A stretch of 34,696 bases of DNA from an uncultured Gammaproteobacteria bacterium (GCA_937922735.1 CALAJL010000012.1:1-34696), one strand, 5' to 3'. Shown: positions 21,710 through 33,245, counted from the stretch's first letter. The notes: generated from the letters alone by a model not told the origin. A program made the numbers and translations.

Positions 21710-22022
21710 TATAATTTCTCATTCAGATCAGCAGTGTTCGCTATCGAACGAAATCCTTACATATTTCGTGTGATCTATTTCCTCACAGACCTAAATAGAA
21801 AACCACACTTAATTATTATATTTATTTTCTTGTATTGGTCTAAGCCCATGAGCAAAGGCTTTACAGTATAACTTGTCAGAGCATTTTGAGTATCCACTTA
21901 AGAAATAATTATAACGTATGCCGATAATTTGACAGTCTTAAGTTTGCTCACTTTGCGTACAACTTACTTGCTAGAAACTCTAGATCATAAAAATCGTACA
22001 AGGTTTAGCGATTTCAATTGTG

Positions 22023-22109
22023 TGGTGCCGATGGCCGGACTCGAACCGGCACGAGGTTGCCCTCACTAGCCCCTCAAGCTAGCGCGTCTACCAATTCCGC
22101 CACATCGGC
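22023..22109 (-). tRNA. tRNA-Leu(GAG), CCA encoded
   Basis: Minus: GCCGATGTGGCGGAATTGGTAGACGCGCTAGCTTGAGGGGCTAGTGAGGGCAACCTCGTGCCGGTTCGAGTCCGGCCATCGGCACCA. Class II, anticodon stem CTAGC/GCTAG, loop TTGAGGG. Confidence 0.98.
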
Positions 22110-22126
22110 TGTGTGAATAAGGGTAT

Positions 22127-22156
22127 TTTATCCTAAGGCATGCCTACCAGGATAAA
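22127..22156. repeat. Nested palindrome just upstream of tRNA-Leu
   Basis: TTTATCCT (22127-22134) / AGGATAAA (22149-22156) enclosing the perfect palindrome AGGCATGCCT (22136-22145). Confidence 0.7.
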
Positions 22157-22341
22157 TTTCCCCTAATAATGATATAAAACAGGATAATCCCCCCTTAATA
22201 AATACCCAAATTGGCTTTAACTAGAAGGAGTTAGATCGACTAACTACAATATGGACAAGAATAATAGATCATGGGATCATGGATCTAATAACCGTTTATA
22301 ACCATCTATACAATTTACTTACATTTAGGGAGAACCGTAAA

Positions 22342-22437
22342 ATGGATCAAGACGAATATAAACCATTCGACATGGCTGCATTAATAGTGGGTGCAGTTAT
22401 TATTATCGCCGCTTTAGTGATGGCGTTTGTATTTTAA
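22342..22437 (+). CDS. Putative 31-aa single-transmembrane small protein
   Basis: ATG...TAA encodes MDQDEYKPFDMAALIVGAVIIIAALVMAFVF: polar N-terminus then one ~20-residue hydrophobic helix. SD-like AGGGAG (22327-22332) lies 9 nt upstream. Below the ORF track length cutoff. Confidence 0.55.
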   Translation: MDQDEYKPFDMAALIVGAVIIIAALVMAFVF

Positions 22438-22517
22438 AAACAAACGTCTCGCTAGATTTTCTATAAAATATTCTGTATATAGATAGAAAACAATAACTTA
22501 CCAGTTTCTACTCGAAT

Positions 22518-23018
22518 TTACTCTGGCACATCATCTGGCGATATAGTATCCAGAGTGCTATCAACTTTATCTTTAACTGAATCCATGCTGTCTTGAATAT
22601 CGTCTAGTGATTCTTTCATGGCAGCATCATCCGTTTCAGTGTCCACCGGCATATCATTTCCAACATCCATATCTTCACTAGGAACATCCGAACCTGAAAC
22701 TTCATCGATTTCTGGTATATCGGTAGTAACGTTCATTTCAGTTTGATCAAGATTATCAATCACACTCTCAGCCGTTGGCCGATTACTCGCCAAATATGCA
22801 AGTGTTAAACTATTTAGGAAAAATAAGGTTGCAAGAATTGCAGTTAAGCGCGTCAAAAAAGATGCAGACCCTTTAGATCCAAACACGGTACCCGAAGCTC
22901 CACTTCCAAAAGCTGCACCGACATCAGCACCTTTACCATGTTGAATAAGAATTAACCCAATGATGCCAATGGCAAGCAACACATCGATGGCGACTAAGAT
23001 GCTATATAAAGTATTCAT
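22518..23018 (-). CDS. secG: Preprotein translocase subunit SecG with an acidic C-terminal extension
   Basis: 166 aa; LIGLILIQHGKGADVGAAFGSGASGTVFGSKGSASFLTRLTAILATLFFLNSLTLAYLAS is SecG; then about 85 Asp/Glu-rich residues. Confidence 0.96.
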   Translation of the reverse strand: MNTLYSILVAIDVLLAIGIIGLILIQHGKGADVGAAFGSGASGTVFGSKGSASFLTRLTAILATLFFLNSLTLAYLASNRPTAESVIDNLDQTEMNVTTDIPEIDEVSGSDVPSEDMDVGNDMPVDTETDDAAMKESLDDIQDSMDSVKDKVDSTLDTISPDDVPE

Positions 23019-23070
23019 GTATAAAAATTATCTATTTAATGTTTGTTGAATGTACAGACAAGAAGTTGTC

Positions 23071-23823
23071 CTAATTTGCAGCAAGCGCAATACCTATAAA
23101 ATCTTCTGCTTTTAATGCTGCTCCACCTATTAGACCACCATCAATATCGGGCTGTTGTAACAGCTCTTTTGCATTTTCTGGCTTCATGCTGCCACCATAA
23201 AGAATTCGCATATTAGCCGCAATATCTTTATTTTGCGCATCTAACGTAAGTCTTATCTCCTCATGCACCTCTTGTGCTTGAGTTGGGCTGGCTACTTTAC
23301 CCGTTCCAATCGCCCAAACCGGCTCATAGGCAATTACTGCATTTTTAAATGCTTCAATTCCAAATAAGTCGAGCACAGCATTGATTTGCTTGGATATAAC
23401 GACTTCAGTATGGCCATCTTCGCGCTCTTGAAGAGTTTCACCAACACATAGTATTGGGGTCAACCTGTTTTTTACCACGTGGGCAAACTTTGTAGCTACT
23501 TTCTCGTTAGTATCGCCATAGATATGTCGGCGCTCAGAATGCCCAATAATGACATACTTACATGCAAACTCTTTCACCATTGCTGCAGCCACTTCACCTG
23601 TATAGGCACCATTTTCTTGGTCAGAACAATCTTGTGCGCCTAATGATATACCCGAACCATCCAGTAATGTTTGCACATGAGAAAGATAAATATAGGGAGG
23701 ACATACAGCAAGCTCAGCATTTTTAACCGAAGATAGTTGCTCTCTAATACCTGAAACCAGCTCAGAAATACTGCTCAATGAACCATTTAATTTCCAATTA
23801 CCTGCTACGAGTGATTGACGCAT
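23071..23823 (-). CDS. tpiA: Triose-phosphate isomerase
   Basis: 250 aa; AGNWKLNGS, IIGHSERRHIYGDTN, IAYEPVWAIGTGKVASP, ILYGGSMKPENAKELL. Confidence 0.99.
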   Translation of the reverse strand: MRQSLVAGNWKLNGSLSSISELVSGIREQLSSVKNAELAVCPPYIYLSHVQTLLDGSGISLGAQDCSDQENGAYTGEVAAAMVKEFACKYVIIGHSERRHIYGDTNEKVATKFAHVVKNRLTPILCVGETLQEREDGHTEVVISKQINAVLDLFGIEAFKNAVIAYEPVWAIGTGKVASPTQAQEVHEEIRLTLDAQNKDIAANMRILYGGSMKPENAKELLQQPDIDGGLIGGAALKAEDFIGIALAAN

Positions 23824-23943
23824 ATATAATAGTGTTATTAGTCAGAATATGAAGGCGCGCAGCTTACCGAGGCTAGGCGCGTTAGGCAAATACTATATTA
23901 TTATTTTAAACCTGATCAGATAGGAATACACAGGATGACCAGC

Positions 23944-25278
23944 TTAACAAGCCGCAGTAACGCTGTCCGCAATCTGTTGGGCTAATTTGTGTACTTTTGG
24001 TGAATCCATCCCCTCCACCATCACCCGAACTAAAGGTTCTGTTCCTGAAGGCCGAAGCAGCACTCTACCGGAATCAGCGAGATCAGATTCTGCAGCTCTG
24101 ACAGCTTCTTGTATCTGAGGCGAATTATCTAAATCAAGCTTGTCTTGAATCGGTACATTTATGAGTACCTGAGGATACTTATTCATCCCAGCTATTGCAT
24201 CTCGCAAACTAATCTGCTGGTTAACCAATACTTGTAAAACTTGCAATGCCGAAACAATTGCGTCACCTGTTGTCGTTCGATCTAAACAAATTATATGTCC
24301 AGAAGATTCTCCACCGATTGTCCAAGAACGATCTTTAAGCATCTCCATAACATATCGATCACCCACATTCGCTCGACCAAATTCAATATCCTGTGCACGA
24401 AGCGCATGCTCAAGACCTAGATTACTCATCAGTGTACCAACCACACCACCATCTAAAAGATTCTCTTTCTTTCGTGCATTGGCAATAACATACAAAAGCT
24501 CATCTCCATCCACGATAGCTCCCGTATCATCCACCATAATCAAACGGTCGCCATCTCCATCTATTGCAATACCAAGATCAGCATGATGCTCAATAACTGC
24601 CATGCGCAACTCTTTTGGATTGGTGGCACCACAATTATCATTAATGTTTACACCGTTCGGTTTCGAAGAAAGACTAATAACCTCTGCGCCCAATTCTGAA
24701 AATACATTAGGTGCAATATGATAAGTAGCACCATGTGCACAATCGACTACTAGCTTTAAACCGTTTAACTTAATGCGCGTTGGAATTGTACTTTTACAAA
24801 ACTCAATATAACGACCTGCAGCATCGGTTATACGCTCTACTTTACCAAGCTTATCTGATGCAACGACTTTTAATGGCTTGCTCAGTTGCTCTTCAATTTC
24901 TAACTCAATTGAATCGGGTAGTTTTTTCCCTTCTGAAGAAAAAAACTTAACACCATTATCGTAATACGGATTATGAGAAGCGCTAATGACAATTCCTGCA
25001 GCCGCGCGCAAAGTACGTGTTAAATACGCCACCGCAGGTGTTGGCATGGGGCCCAGTAAACGCGCATTGACCCCTGCAGCAGACAACCCTGCCTCTAATA
25101 CAGACTCAAACATGTAGCCTGATATCCGAGTATCTTTACCGATTAATACCAAATCATTATCTTCACTACACAAAACTTGTCCTACCGCCCAGCCGAGTTT
25201 CAATACAAACTCAGGTGTCATCACGCCATCACCTACGCGACCACGTATACCATCTGTACCAAAGTATTTTCGTTCCAT
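23944..25278 (-). CDS. glmM: Phosphoglucosamine mutase
   Basis: 444 aa; [58 protein letters not shown]. Confidence 0.99.
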   Translation of the reverse strand: MERKYFGTDGIRGRVGDGVMTPEFVLKLGWAVGQVLCSEDNDLVLIGKDTRISGYMFESVLEAGLSAAGVNARLLGPMPTPAVAYLTRTLRAAAGIVISASHNPYYDNGVKFFSSEGKKLPDSIELEIEEQLSKPLKVVASDKLGKVERITDAAGRYIEFCKSTIPTRIKLNGLKLVVDCAHGATYHIAPNVFSELGAEVISLSSKPNGVNINDNCGATNPKELRMAVIEHHADLGIAIDGDGDRLIMVDDTGAIVDGDELLYVIANARKKENLLDGGVVGTLMSNLGLEHALRAQDIEFGRANVGDRYVMEMLKDRSWTIGGESSGHIICLDRTTTGDAIVSALQVLQVLVNQQISLRDAIAGMNKYPQVLINVPIQDKLDLDNSPQIQEAVRAAESDLADSGRVLLRPSGTEPLVRVMVEGMDSPKVHKLAQQIADSVTAAC

Positions 25279-25417
25279 AAATCTAAAGCCAACTCATTAT
25301 TTAATAGTAGATTTTATAACCTATCGCATAAAAAAGTACGTTGATTTGCATGCAAATGCGACAAAATCACGCATTTGCGTGATTGTAACGGCATTTTTCA
25401 TTAGGTTTACGAGGAAA

Positions 25418-25451
25418 CTTAAGAAGCGACTAGTATTAGTCACTTCTTAAG
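25418..25451. repeat. 15-bp-arm inverted repeat downstream of ftsH
   Basis: CTTAAGAAG-C-GACTA-GTAT-TAGTC-A-CTTCTTAAG; the single non-Watson-Crick position reads as G:U on the minus-strand RNA. Confidence 0.85.
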
Positions 25452-25468
25452 CGTTTGAATTGCTCTAC

Positions 25469-27400
25469 TCAGTGCTCACCAGCAGGGCCACCAATTGGGC
25501 CAGATTCTTTCGATGTATCATCCCGTGAAGTGGGTGCTGCACTACCTGAATCGGGTTTATTATCATCATCCATCCAATCTTTTGGTGGACTAGGCACTTT
25601 GCCTTCCATGATTTCATCTATTTGATCTTTATCAATCGTTTCATATTTCACTAACGCTTCAGCCATGGTGTGTAACTTATCCATGTTCTCATTTAGAAGT
25701 TTTTCTGCTCGCTCATAATTCGTATCAATGATACGTCGAATCTCTAGATCGATAGAGTTTGCAGTGTCATCCGAAACTGATTTGTGCTGCGTTACAGAGT
25801 GACCCAAGAAAACTTCACCATCATCTTCACCATATGAAAGTGGACCCATTTTTTCAGACAAGCCCCATCGGGTAACCATCGCGCGTGCGATTTCAGTCGC
25901 TCTTTCAATATCATTCGAAGCACCCGTGGTGACACGGTCAGCTCCTAATGTAATCTCTTCAGCAATTCGGCCACCAAATAAAGTGGAAATCTGGCTTTCT
26001 AAACGTTGTTTGCTGTGACTATAACGATCCTCTTCTGGCAGAAACATAGTTACACCGAGTGCTCGACCACGTGGAATTATCGTTACCTTATAAACAGGAT
26101 CATGATCAGGCACTAAACGACCTACAATCGCATGGCCAGCTTCATGATAAGCTGTATTTTTCTTTTCTTCTTCGTCCATCACCATGGACTTGCGTTCCGC
26201 ACCCATCAAAATCTTGTCTTTAGCTTTCTCAAACTCATTCATGTCGACTGTGCGTTTGTTCGCACGTGCTGCAAACAATGCAGCCTCATTTACTAAGTTC
26301 GCTAAATCAGCACCCGAAAATCCAGGTGTACCACGCGCAATGTAATCTGGACGCACATCTTTACCCATTGGTACTTTACGCATATGCACCTTAAGAATTT
26401 GCTCCCTACCTCGAATATCTGGAAGAGGCACAGTAACTTGACGATCGAATCTACCCGGGCGGAGCAACGCAGGATCTAAAACATCAGGACGGTTAGTTGC
26501 TGCAATAACAATTACACCCTCACTACCTTCAAACCCATCCATTTCAACAAGCAATTGGTTAAGTGTTTGTTCGCGCTCATCATGACCGCCACCAAGACCT
26601 GCACCACGATGCCGACCTACCGCATCAATTTCATCAATAAAAATAATACATGGTGAATGCTTTTTTGCTTGCGCAAACATATCACGCACACGTGACGCAC
26701 CTACACCTACAAACATTTCAACAAAGTCTGAACCAGAGATAGTAAAGAATGGCACTTTAGCTTCGCCAGCAATGGCCTTCGCTAACAATGTTTTACCTGT
26801 GCCAGGCGAACCAACCATTAACACACCACGCGGAATTTTTCCGCCTAGCTTTTGAAACTTACCAGGATCACGCAAAAATTCTACAAGCTCTGAAACTTCA
26901 TCTTTGGCTTCTTCAACACCTGCCACATCAGCAAATGTAACTTTTATTTGGTCTTCACCCATTAAACGCGCTTTGCTCTTACCAAATGACATGGCACCAC
27001 GTCCGCCGCCGCCACCTTGCATTTGACGCATGAAGAAAATCCATACACCAATGAGCAACAACATTGGGAACCAGCTGATTAGAATATCTAGAAGTAATGA
27101 GCGAGATTTTGCTTCGCCCGCTTCGACAGCAACATCGTATTTAAGTAATGTATCTAATAATTTAGCATCGCCAGGACTATTAGTTTCAAACTTCTCATTG
27201 TTATCAAACACACCTGAAATCTGACGATTATCAGGACTAATCATTACTGACTGAACACTACCTGACTCAACTTTTTCAAGAAATTCTGAGTAAGAAAGTT
27301 GGCCCGCAGTTTCTGGGCGTGGCGCAAAGTTATTGAAAACAGTCATCAATACCACTGCTATAACAGCCCAAAGCAATAAATTTTTTACCATGTCGTTCAA
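25469..27400 (-). CDS. ftsH: ATP-dependent zinc metalloprotease FtsH
   Basis: 643 aa; Walker [19 protein letters not shown], Walker [21 protein letters not shown], zinc motif HEAGH. Confidence 0.99.
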   Translation of the reverse strand: MNDMVKNLLLWAVIAVVLMTVFNNFAPRPETAGQLSYSEFLEKVESGSVQSVMISPDNRQISGVFDNNEKFETNSPGDAKLLDTLLKYDVAVEAGEAKSRSLLLDILISWFPMLLLIGVWIFFMRQMQGGGGGRGAMSFGKSKARLMGEDQIKVTFADVAGVEEAKDEVSELVEFLRDPGKFQKLGGKIPRGVLMVGSPGTGKTLLAKAIAGEAKVPFFTISGSDFVEMFVGVGASRVRDMFAQAKKHSPCIIFIDEIDAVGRHRGAGLGGGHDEREQTLNQLLVEMDGFEGSEGVIVIAATNRPDVLDPALLRPGRFDRQVTVPLPDIRGREQILKVHMRKVPMGKDVRPDYIARGTPGFSGADLANLVNEAALFAARANKRTVDMNEFEKAKDKILMGAERKSMVMDEEEKKNTAYHEAGHAIVGRLVPDHDPVYKVTIIPRGRALGVTMFLPEEDRYSHSKQRLESQISTLFGGRIAEEITLGADRVTTGASNDIERATEIARAMVTRWGLSEKMGPLSYGEDDGEVFLGHSVTQHKSVSDDTANSIDLEIRRIIDTNYERAEKLLNENMDKLHTMAEALVKYETIDKDQIDEIMEGKVPSPPKDWMDDDNKPDSGSAAPTSRDDTSKESGPIGGPAGEH

Positions 27401-27451
27401 AAAGCTAACCTCTTACTTATATTTCAAATACTTAAACGAAAAATTACCTTA

Positions 27452-28060
27452 CTATAACTTAATATGAGTGGCCAGGGCATACACCTCACGGCTACGTGCC
27501 CTGGACGCGTCTGGCTTACGAATCAATACCTTACTAAATTTTGACCGTAACATTTTTACATAATCATCGAACCCAACACCTTGAAACAATTTAACAATCA
27601 GACCGCCGTCAGGTGCTAATACTTCAATACTAAACTCAGCGGCTAATTCTGCAAGATAGATGGCCTTTGGCTGATCAACACTACTGATACCACTAATATT
27701 GGGGGCCATATCACTCATTACAAGGTCTATCGGACTTTGACCTACCAATTCTCTCAAAGATTCATATATATTTTGTTCAGTGAAGTCACCTTTTATGAAG
27801 TCCACATTATTAATGCTGTCCATGTCCAATACATCGATGGCGATCATTTTGCCTGATTTACCTACTTTCTTTGCGACGTACTGACTCCATCCTCCAGGCG
27901 CCGCACCTAAATCAACGACATTCATTCCTTGTCGAATGAGATTATATTTTTTATCAATCTCCTCTAACTTATACACCGCACGTGAACGCCAACCTTCTTT
28001 TATTGCGCGTTTAACAAACGGATCTTCATTATGCTCTTTTAACCAGGCTTTACTTTTCAT
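27452..28060 (-). CDS. rlmE: 23S rRNA (uridine2552-2'-O)-methyltransferase
   Basis: 202 aa; RSRAVYKLEEIDKKYNLI, VVDLGAAPGGWSQYVAKKVG, DLVMSDMAPNISGISSVDQ, upstream of ftsH. Confidence 0.97.
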   Translation of the reverse strand: MKSKAWLKEHNEDPFVKRAIKEGWRSRAVYKLEEIDKKYNLIRQGMNVVDLGAAPGGWSQYVAKKVGKSGKMIAIDVLDMDSINNVDFIKGDFTEQNIYESLRELVGQSPIDLVMSDMAPNISGISSVDQPKAIYLAELAAEFSIEVLAPDGGLIVKLFQGVGFDDYVKMLRSKFSKVLIRKPDASRARSREVYALATHIKL

Positions 28061-28282
28061 ATAAAATTATCAGAGCAAACGAATAAACATATTGATACGA
28101 GAAATATAAAAGACGTTTTAATATCTCATCATACTTACGAACAAAGCACGAAAATTATAGAGACAAACGATAGTACATGGATAAAGGAAACATTGGCCAA
28201 TATGCTTAATGCGAAATTTGCATTCGGTACATCACACACTCATCACAACAAACATATCGCAGAGAATAAAAGATATTTTTTT

Positions 28283-28303
28283 AAAAAAAGCATTTGGAGC
28301 TTT
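28283..28303 (-). terminator. Weak intrinsic terminator after greA
   Basis: Minus strand AAAGC-TCCAAAT-GCTTT with a U run (A run 28283-28289 on plus), just after the greA stop. Confidence 0.5.
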
Positions 28304-28315
28304 ATATTTTATTCT

Positions 28316-28792
28316 TTATTCATAGCGAACTTCGACTACTTCGTACTCCTTGTTTCCAGCAGGTGCTTCAACTGTAATCACATCGCCTTCTTCTTTTGCA
28401 ATCATGGCTCGAGCTATTGGTGAAGTCACTGAAATCATATTTTGTTTTATATCCGCTTCATCCTCGCCGACTATTGTATAGGTAACCTCGTCACCACTAT
28501 CTTCATCTGCTAATACAACGGTTGAACCGAATACAACCCGGCCATTAGCGTTCACTTTTGTTACATCGATAATTTCTGCATTAGATAGTTTTCCCTCGAT
28601 CTCTTTAATGCGTCCTTCAGCAAATGATTGCTGTTCTCTTGCTGCATGATATTCAGCATTTTCTTTAAGATCACCATGCGCACGAGCAGTTGCAATCGCT
28701 TCGATTATTTGTGGTCGCTTAACATTCTTAAGCTCATCTAGCTCGGAACGTAACTTTTCCGCACCTTTAACTGTTAATGGAACTCTATTCAT
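28316..28792 (-). CDS. greA: Transcription elongation factor GreA
   Basis: 158 aa; [63 protein letters not shown]. Confidence 0.99.
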   Translation of the reverse strand: MNRVPLTVKGAEKLRSELDELKNVKRPQIIEAIATARAHGDLKENAEYHAAREQQSFAEGRIKEIEGKLSNAEIIDVTKVNANGRVVFGSTVVLADEDSGDEVTYTIVGEDEADIKQNMISVTSPIARAMIAKEEGDVITVEAPAGNKEYEVVEVRYE

Positions 28793-28828
28793 ATCTCACA
28801 CCGAACAACGAAATTGATTAAGAAAAAA

Positions 28829-31800
28829 CTAATGTTTTAATTGCTTATGCAAATCTTGCAACCGATAAACTTGGTAATGATCTTTGCTCTCTATAGCATC
28901 TTTAAGTGCCCACGCACCTGCAATTGTAGTGGTATAACAAACCTTATGCTGTAGCGCTTCTCTTCTAATTGTAAACGAATCTGCAATGGCTTGTTTGCCC
29001 TCGGTTGTATTCACAATTAGGTCAATTTTACCATCAATAATCATATCGACAATATGTGGACGACCTTCTCGAACCTTATTAACTTTTTCGCACTCAATAC
29101 CTTTCTCGGTAATGGCCCTAGCAGTACCTTTTGTCGCAACAATTTTAAATCCTAGGTTTTGCAACTGTTCTGCAATTTGAGTCGCTTGCTGTCTATCTTC
29201 TTTGCGAACACTTAATAATACACAACCGGATAATGGGAATTCAGCGCCTGCCGCTAATTGAGATTTACCATAAGCTTCACCAAAAGAATCACCCACCCCC
29301 ATTACTTCACCGGTAGATTTCATCTCGGGACCTAATATTGGGTCCACTCCCAAAAATTTAATAAATGGGAATACTGCCTCTTTTACCGAAAAATACGTTG
29401 GTGTAATTTCTTTTGTCGCACCCTGCTCTTTAAGCGTTTTACCCACCATGCAACGTGCAGCAACTTTAGCCAATGGTCGACCAATTGCTTTTGACACAAA
29501 AGGCACGGTGCGTGAAGCACGAGGATTTACTTCAATCAAATAAACTTTTTCATCTTTGATTGCAAATTGTATATTCATTAATCCTTTTACTTGCAATGCA
29601 AGTGCGAGTTGACGCGCTTGTTCGCGCATCACATCTTTAACTTCTTCGCTCAAATTATATGGTGGTAATGAACAAGCACTATCACCGGAATGAATACCGG
29701 CTTGTTCGATGTGTTGCATAATGCCGCCTATCAATACTTCTTCACCATCACAGATGGCATCAAGATCCACTTCAACCGCATTATCTAAAAAGTGATCGAT
29801 TAATACAGGTGCATCATTGGAAACTTTAACCGCTTCTCGCATATAGCGTTCTAGATCAGCACGGTTATAGACAATCTCCATCGCACGACCACCCAACACA
29901 TACGAAGGTCGAACAACCACTGGATAACCAATTTTATCTGCAGCATCAACCGCTTCATTCGTACTGGTCGCGGTTGCATTAGGTGGTTGAAGTAGTTTCA
30001 AGTCATTCACTAACTGTAAAAAGCGTTCGCGATCTTCTGCTAGATCAATTGAGTCCGGACTGGTTCCCACTATCGGAACACCGGCTGCCTCAAGATCTTG
30101 GGCGAGTTTTAAGGGTGTTTGCCCACCAAACTGCACGATAACCCCATACGGCTTTTCAACACGTACAATTTCTAAAACGTCTTCTAAGGTTAGTGGCTCA
30201 AAATAAAGCCTATCTGATGTGTCGTAATCGGTTGATACGGTTTCCGGATTACAGTTCACCATAATAGTTTCATAACCATCTTCGCGCATTGCAAAGGCTG
30301 CATGCACACAACAGTAATCAAACTCTATTCCTTGGCCAATGCGATTTGGACCACCACCCAAGACAATAATTTTTTTATTATTGCTAGGCTCAGCTTCACA
30401 TTCTTCATCATAGCTCGAATACATGTATGCAGTATTGGTTGCAAATTCTGCCGCACAGGTATCCACTCTCTTATATATTGGATGTACTGCTAACGTATTA
30501 CGTTTCTCGCGCACTTCGTTTTCACTACATTTCAATAGAGTTGCGAGCCTTCTATCTGAAAAGCCTTTACGCTTAATATTTCGCATCAAACTCGCATCAA
30601 TTGAATCTAAACTTGAAGCAGCAATATCCTTTTCCATATCGATAAGCTGTTTTAGCTGTGCAAGAAACCAAGGATCAATCGATGTCGACTCAAATAATGC
30701 TTCATTTGTTTGACCCAGCCGCATTGCATCCGCCACGAACCAAACACGATTTGGGCCTGGCTCTTGTAACTCAGAAGCCAACTCACTCATGCTTTCTTCA
30801 TCATATTCATGATGCATAGGATCCAACCCATCGACACCGACTTCTAGCCCGCGCAATGCTTTTTGAAATGATTCTTGAAAAGTGCGACCGATCGCCATCA
30901 CTTCACCAACCGATTTCATTTGTGTACTTAACTTGGCTTTTGCCTGAGGGAATTTCTCAAAAGTAAAACGAGGAATCTTTGTGACTACATAATCTATGCT
31001 CGGCTCAAAGGAAGCCGGTGTTGCACCACCCGTAATCTCATTTTGCAATTCATCAAGGGTATAACCTATCGCAAGTTTCGCCGCTACTTTAGCAATGGGA
31101 AAGCCAGTTGCTTTAGAAGCCAATGCCGAAGACCGCGACACACGTGGATTCATCTCAATAATGACCATGCGGCCATCTTTCGGATTGATAGAAAATTGTA
31201 CATTGGAGCCACCAGTGTCCACACCAATTTTACGTAACACAGCAAGCGAAGCGTTACGCATAATTTGATATTCTTTATCTGTCAACGTTTGTGCGGGAGC
31301 AACGGTAATTGAATCACCCGTGTGCACACCCATTGGGTCAAAGTTTTCTATCGAACAAATAATGATGCAATTGTCATTTTTGTCTCGCACCACTTCCATT
31401 TCATATTCTTTCCAACCCAGTAATGACTCTTCAAGCAACACTTCACTTGTTGGTGAAAGATCTAAGCCATGAGAAATAATATCTTTAAACTCTTCCAAGT
31501 TATAAGCGATTCCGCCGCCACTCCCACCCATCGTAAATGATGGACGAATAACCGTTGGAAAACCCAAACTAGGTTGTTGTTGGATCGCCTCTTCTAAGCT
31601 GTGTGCAATAGCGGAACGTGCAGACTTTAATCCGATATCTTCCATCGCCTTACGAAATAATTCACGATCTTCCGCCATATCGATGGCTTCTTTTTTCGCA
31701 CCAATCATTTCGACCGAATACTTTTCTAAAACGCCTTCTCGATCTAAATCTAATGCACAATTTAATGCTGTCTGCCCACCCATAGTTGGCAACAACACAT

Positions 31801-32050
31801 CGGGACGTTCTTTCTCAATAATTTGTTCAACGGTTTGCCACATGATGGGTTCGATATAAATCGCATCCGCCATCTCTGGGTCAGTCATAATAGTGGCTGG
31901 GTTAGAGTTCACCAAAATCACACGATAACCTTCTTCACGCAGCGCCTTACAAGCTTGTGCGCCAGAATAGTCAAACTCACATGCTTGCCCGATCACAATT
32001 GGACCCGCACCAATGATCAATACACTTTTTATATCCGTACGCTTAGGCAT
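28829..32050 (-). CDS. carB: Carbamoyl-phosphate synthase large subunit
   Basis: 1073 aa; two ATP-grasp halves ([53 protein letters not shown]) and an MGS-like C-terminus. Confidence 0.99.
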   Translation of the reverse strand: MPKRTDIKSVLIIGAGPIVIGQACEFDYSGAQACKALREEGYRVILVNSNPATIMTDPEMADAIYIEPIMWQTVEQIIEKERPDVLLPTMGGQTALNCALDLDREGVLEKYSVEMIGAKKEAIDMAEDRELFRKAMEDIGLKSARSAIAHSLEEAIQQQPSLGFPTVIRPSFTMGGSGGGIAYNLEEFKDIISHGLDLSPTSEVLLEESLLGWKEYEMEVVRDKNDNCIIICSIENFDPMGVHTGDSITVAPAQTLTDKEYQIMRNASLAVLRKIGVDTGGSNVQFSINPKDGRMVIIEMNPRVSRSSALASKATGFPIAKVAAKLAIGYTLDELQNEITGGATPASFEPSIDYVVTKIPRFTFEKFPQAKAKLSTQMKSVGEVMAIGRTFQESFQKALRGLEVGVDGLDPMHHEYDEESMSELASELQEPGPNRVWFVADAMRLGQTNEALFESTSIDPWFLAQLKQLIDMEKDIAASSLDSIDASLMRNIKRKGFSDRRLATLLKCSENEVREKRNTLAVHPIYKRVDTCAAEFATNTAYMYSSYDEECEAEPSNNKKIIVLGGGPNRIGQGIEFDYCCVHAAFAMREDGYETIMVNCNPETVSTDYDTSDRLYFEPLTLEDVLEIVRVEKPYGVIVQFGGQTPLKLAQDLEAAGVPIVGTSPDSIDLAEDRERFLQLVNDLKLLQPPNATATSTNEAVDAADKIGYPVVVRPSYVLGGRAMEIVYNRADLERYMREAVKVSNDAPVLIDHFLDNAVEVDLDAICDGEEVLIGGIMQHIEQAGIHSGDSACSLPPYNLSEEVKDVMREQARQLALALQVKGLMNIQFAIKDEKVYLIEVNPRASRTVPFVSKAIGRPLAKVAARCMVGKTLKEQGATKEITPTYFSVKEAVFPFIKFLGVDPILGPEMKSTGEVMGVGDSFGEAYGKSQLAAGAEFPLSGCVLLSVRKEDRQQATQIAEQLQNLGFKIVATKGTARAITEKGIECEKVNKVREGRPHIVDMIIDGKIDLIVNTTEGKQAIADSFTIRREALQHKVCYTTTIAGAWALKDAIESKDHYQVYRLQDLHKQLKH

Positions 32051-32053
32051 GCT

Positions 32054-33193
32054 CTAGTTTTGCTTATACTCTGTCATCAATTTGATGAAGTTTTCGAATA
32101 ATGGCTTCACATCATGCGGACCTGGACTGGCTTCCGGATGTCCTTGGAAACTGTACGCAGGTTTTTGAATGTGTCGAATTCCCTGCAATGAGCCGTCAAA
32201 TAAAGATCGATGTGTGGCTTCTAGCTCTTTAGGCAAAGATTCCTCATCAATTGCAAAGCCATGATTTTGGCTACTTATCATGACCAAGCTAGTGCTTAAA
32301 TCTTGTACGGGATGGTTCGCACCGTGATGACCAAATTTCATCTTCGTCGTTTTAGCCCCACAAGCTAAACCTAATAATTGATGCCCCAAGCAAATACCAA
32401 ATGTTGGGACGCCAGCATTTACAATTTCTTGAATCGCTTGAATCGCATAGTCACATGGCTCTGGATCACCAGGACCATTCGAAAGAAAAATACCATCAGG
32501 GTTTTTACTCAACACTTCTTTTGCTGGGGTTGATGCCGGAACCACTTCAAGCTCACATCCATAGTCGTGCAGAATACGAAGAATATTACGTTTCACTCCA
32601 AAATCGTATGCTATGACACTGAAACTACTCTTATTTTTGCTACTGAGATAACCCTCTTCTAATGACCAACCACCATCACTCCATGAGTAAGACTTATCAG
32701 TAGTAACCTCTTTAGCCAAATCCATGCCTTTTAATCCAGCAAAACCTTTAGCCGCGGCTAAGGCTTCTTCTTCACTGATGTGGTCGCCCGCCATGATGGC
32801 ACCATTTTGCGCACCCTTCTCACGAAGTATTCTCGTTAATCTGCGGGTATCAATATCTGCAATAGAAACCACATTATGTTTCTTTAAATAAGCAGATAAA
32901 TCAGATTGTTGTCGCCAATTACTAACTTGTACTGGTAAGTCACGTATCACTAAGCCCGTCGCAAAAATGTGTGCGGATTCTTCATCTTCAGAGTTGGCAC
33001 CAACATTGCCAATATGAGGATACGTCAGGGTAATGATTTGTTGTGCGTAAGATGGGTCTGTAAGAATTTCTTGGTAACCTGTCATGGAAGTATTAAAAAC
33101 AACTTCCCCTACCGATAAACCCGATATGCCAATAGAGCTTCCCCAGAAAAGACTGCCGTCTTCTAAAGCAAGCAAGGCGGGTGGATGACTCAA
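32054..33193 (-). CDS. carA: Carbamoyl-phosphate synthase small subunit (TTG start)
   Basis: 379 aa; glutaminase motif [32 protein letters not shown] and [13 protein letters not shown]. Start TTG at 33193 follows AGGAG with ~10 nt spacing and a closely preceding in-frame TAG. Confidence 0.98.
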   Translation of the reverse strand: MSHPPALLALEDGSLFWGSSIGISGLSVGEVVFNTSMTGYQEILTDPSYAQQIITLTYPHIGNVGANSEDEESAHIFATGLVIRDLPVQVSNWRQQSDLSAYLKKHNVVSIADIDTRRLTRILREKGAQNGAIMAGDHISEEEALAAAKGFAGLKGMDLAKEVTTDKSYSWSDGGWSLEEGYLSSKNKSSFSVIAYDFGVKRNILRILHDYGCELEVVPASTPAKEVLSKNPDGIFLSNGPGDPEPCDYAIQAIQEIVNAGVPTFGICLGHQLLGLACGAKTTKMKFGHHGANHPVQDLSTSLVMISSQNHGFAIDEESLPKELEATHRSLFDGSLQGIRHIQKPAYSFQGHPEASPGPHDVKPLFENFIKLMTEYKQN

Positions 33194-33245
33194 AAAACTT
33201 ATCTCCTATTTCTTTGCCTTAAATCATTCTATAAGACGCAGATGT

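Noticed and set aside
22251-22301. 16-codon ORF MDKNNRSWDHGSNNRL upstream of the small TM ORF, considered as a leader peptide
   Set aside because: Nearest SD-like GGAG is about 20 nt away, and the sequence overlaps a hairpin; too weak to call.
28193-28423. 76 aa plus-strand ORF between rlmE and greA, considered as a yhbY replacement
   Set aside because: Phe/His/Asn-rich sequence overlapping the greA 3' end and its terminator; no YhbY-like motifs.
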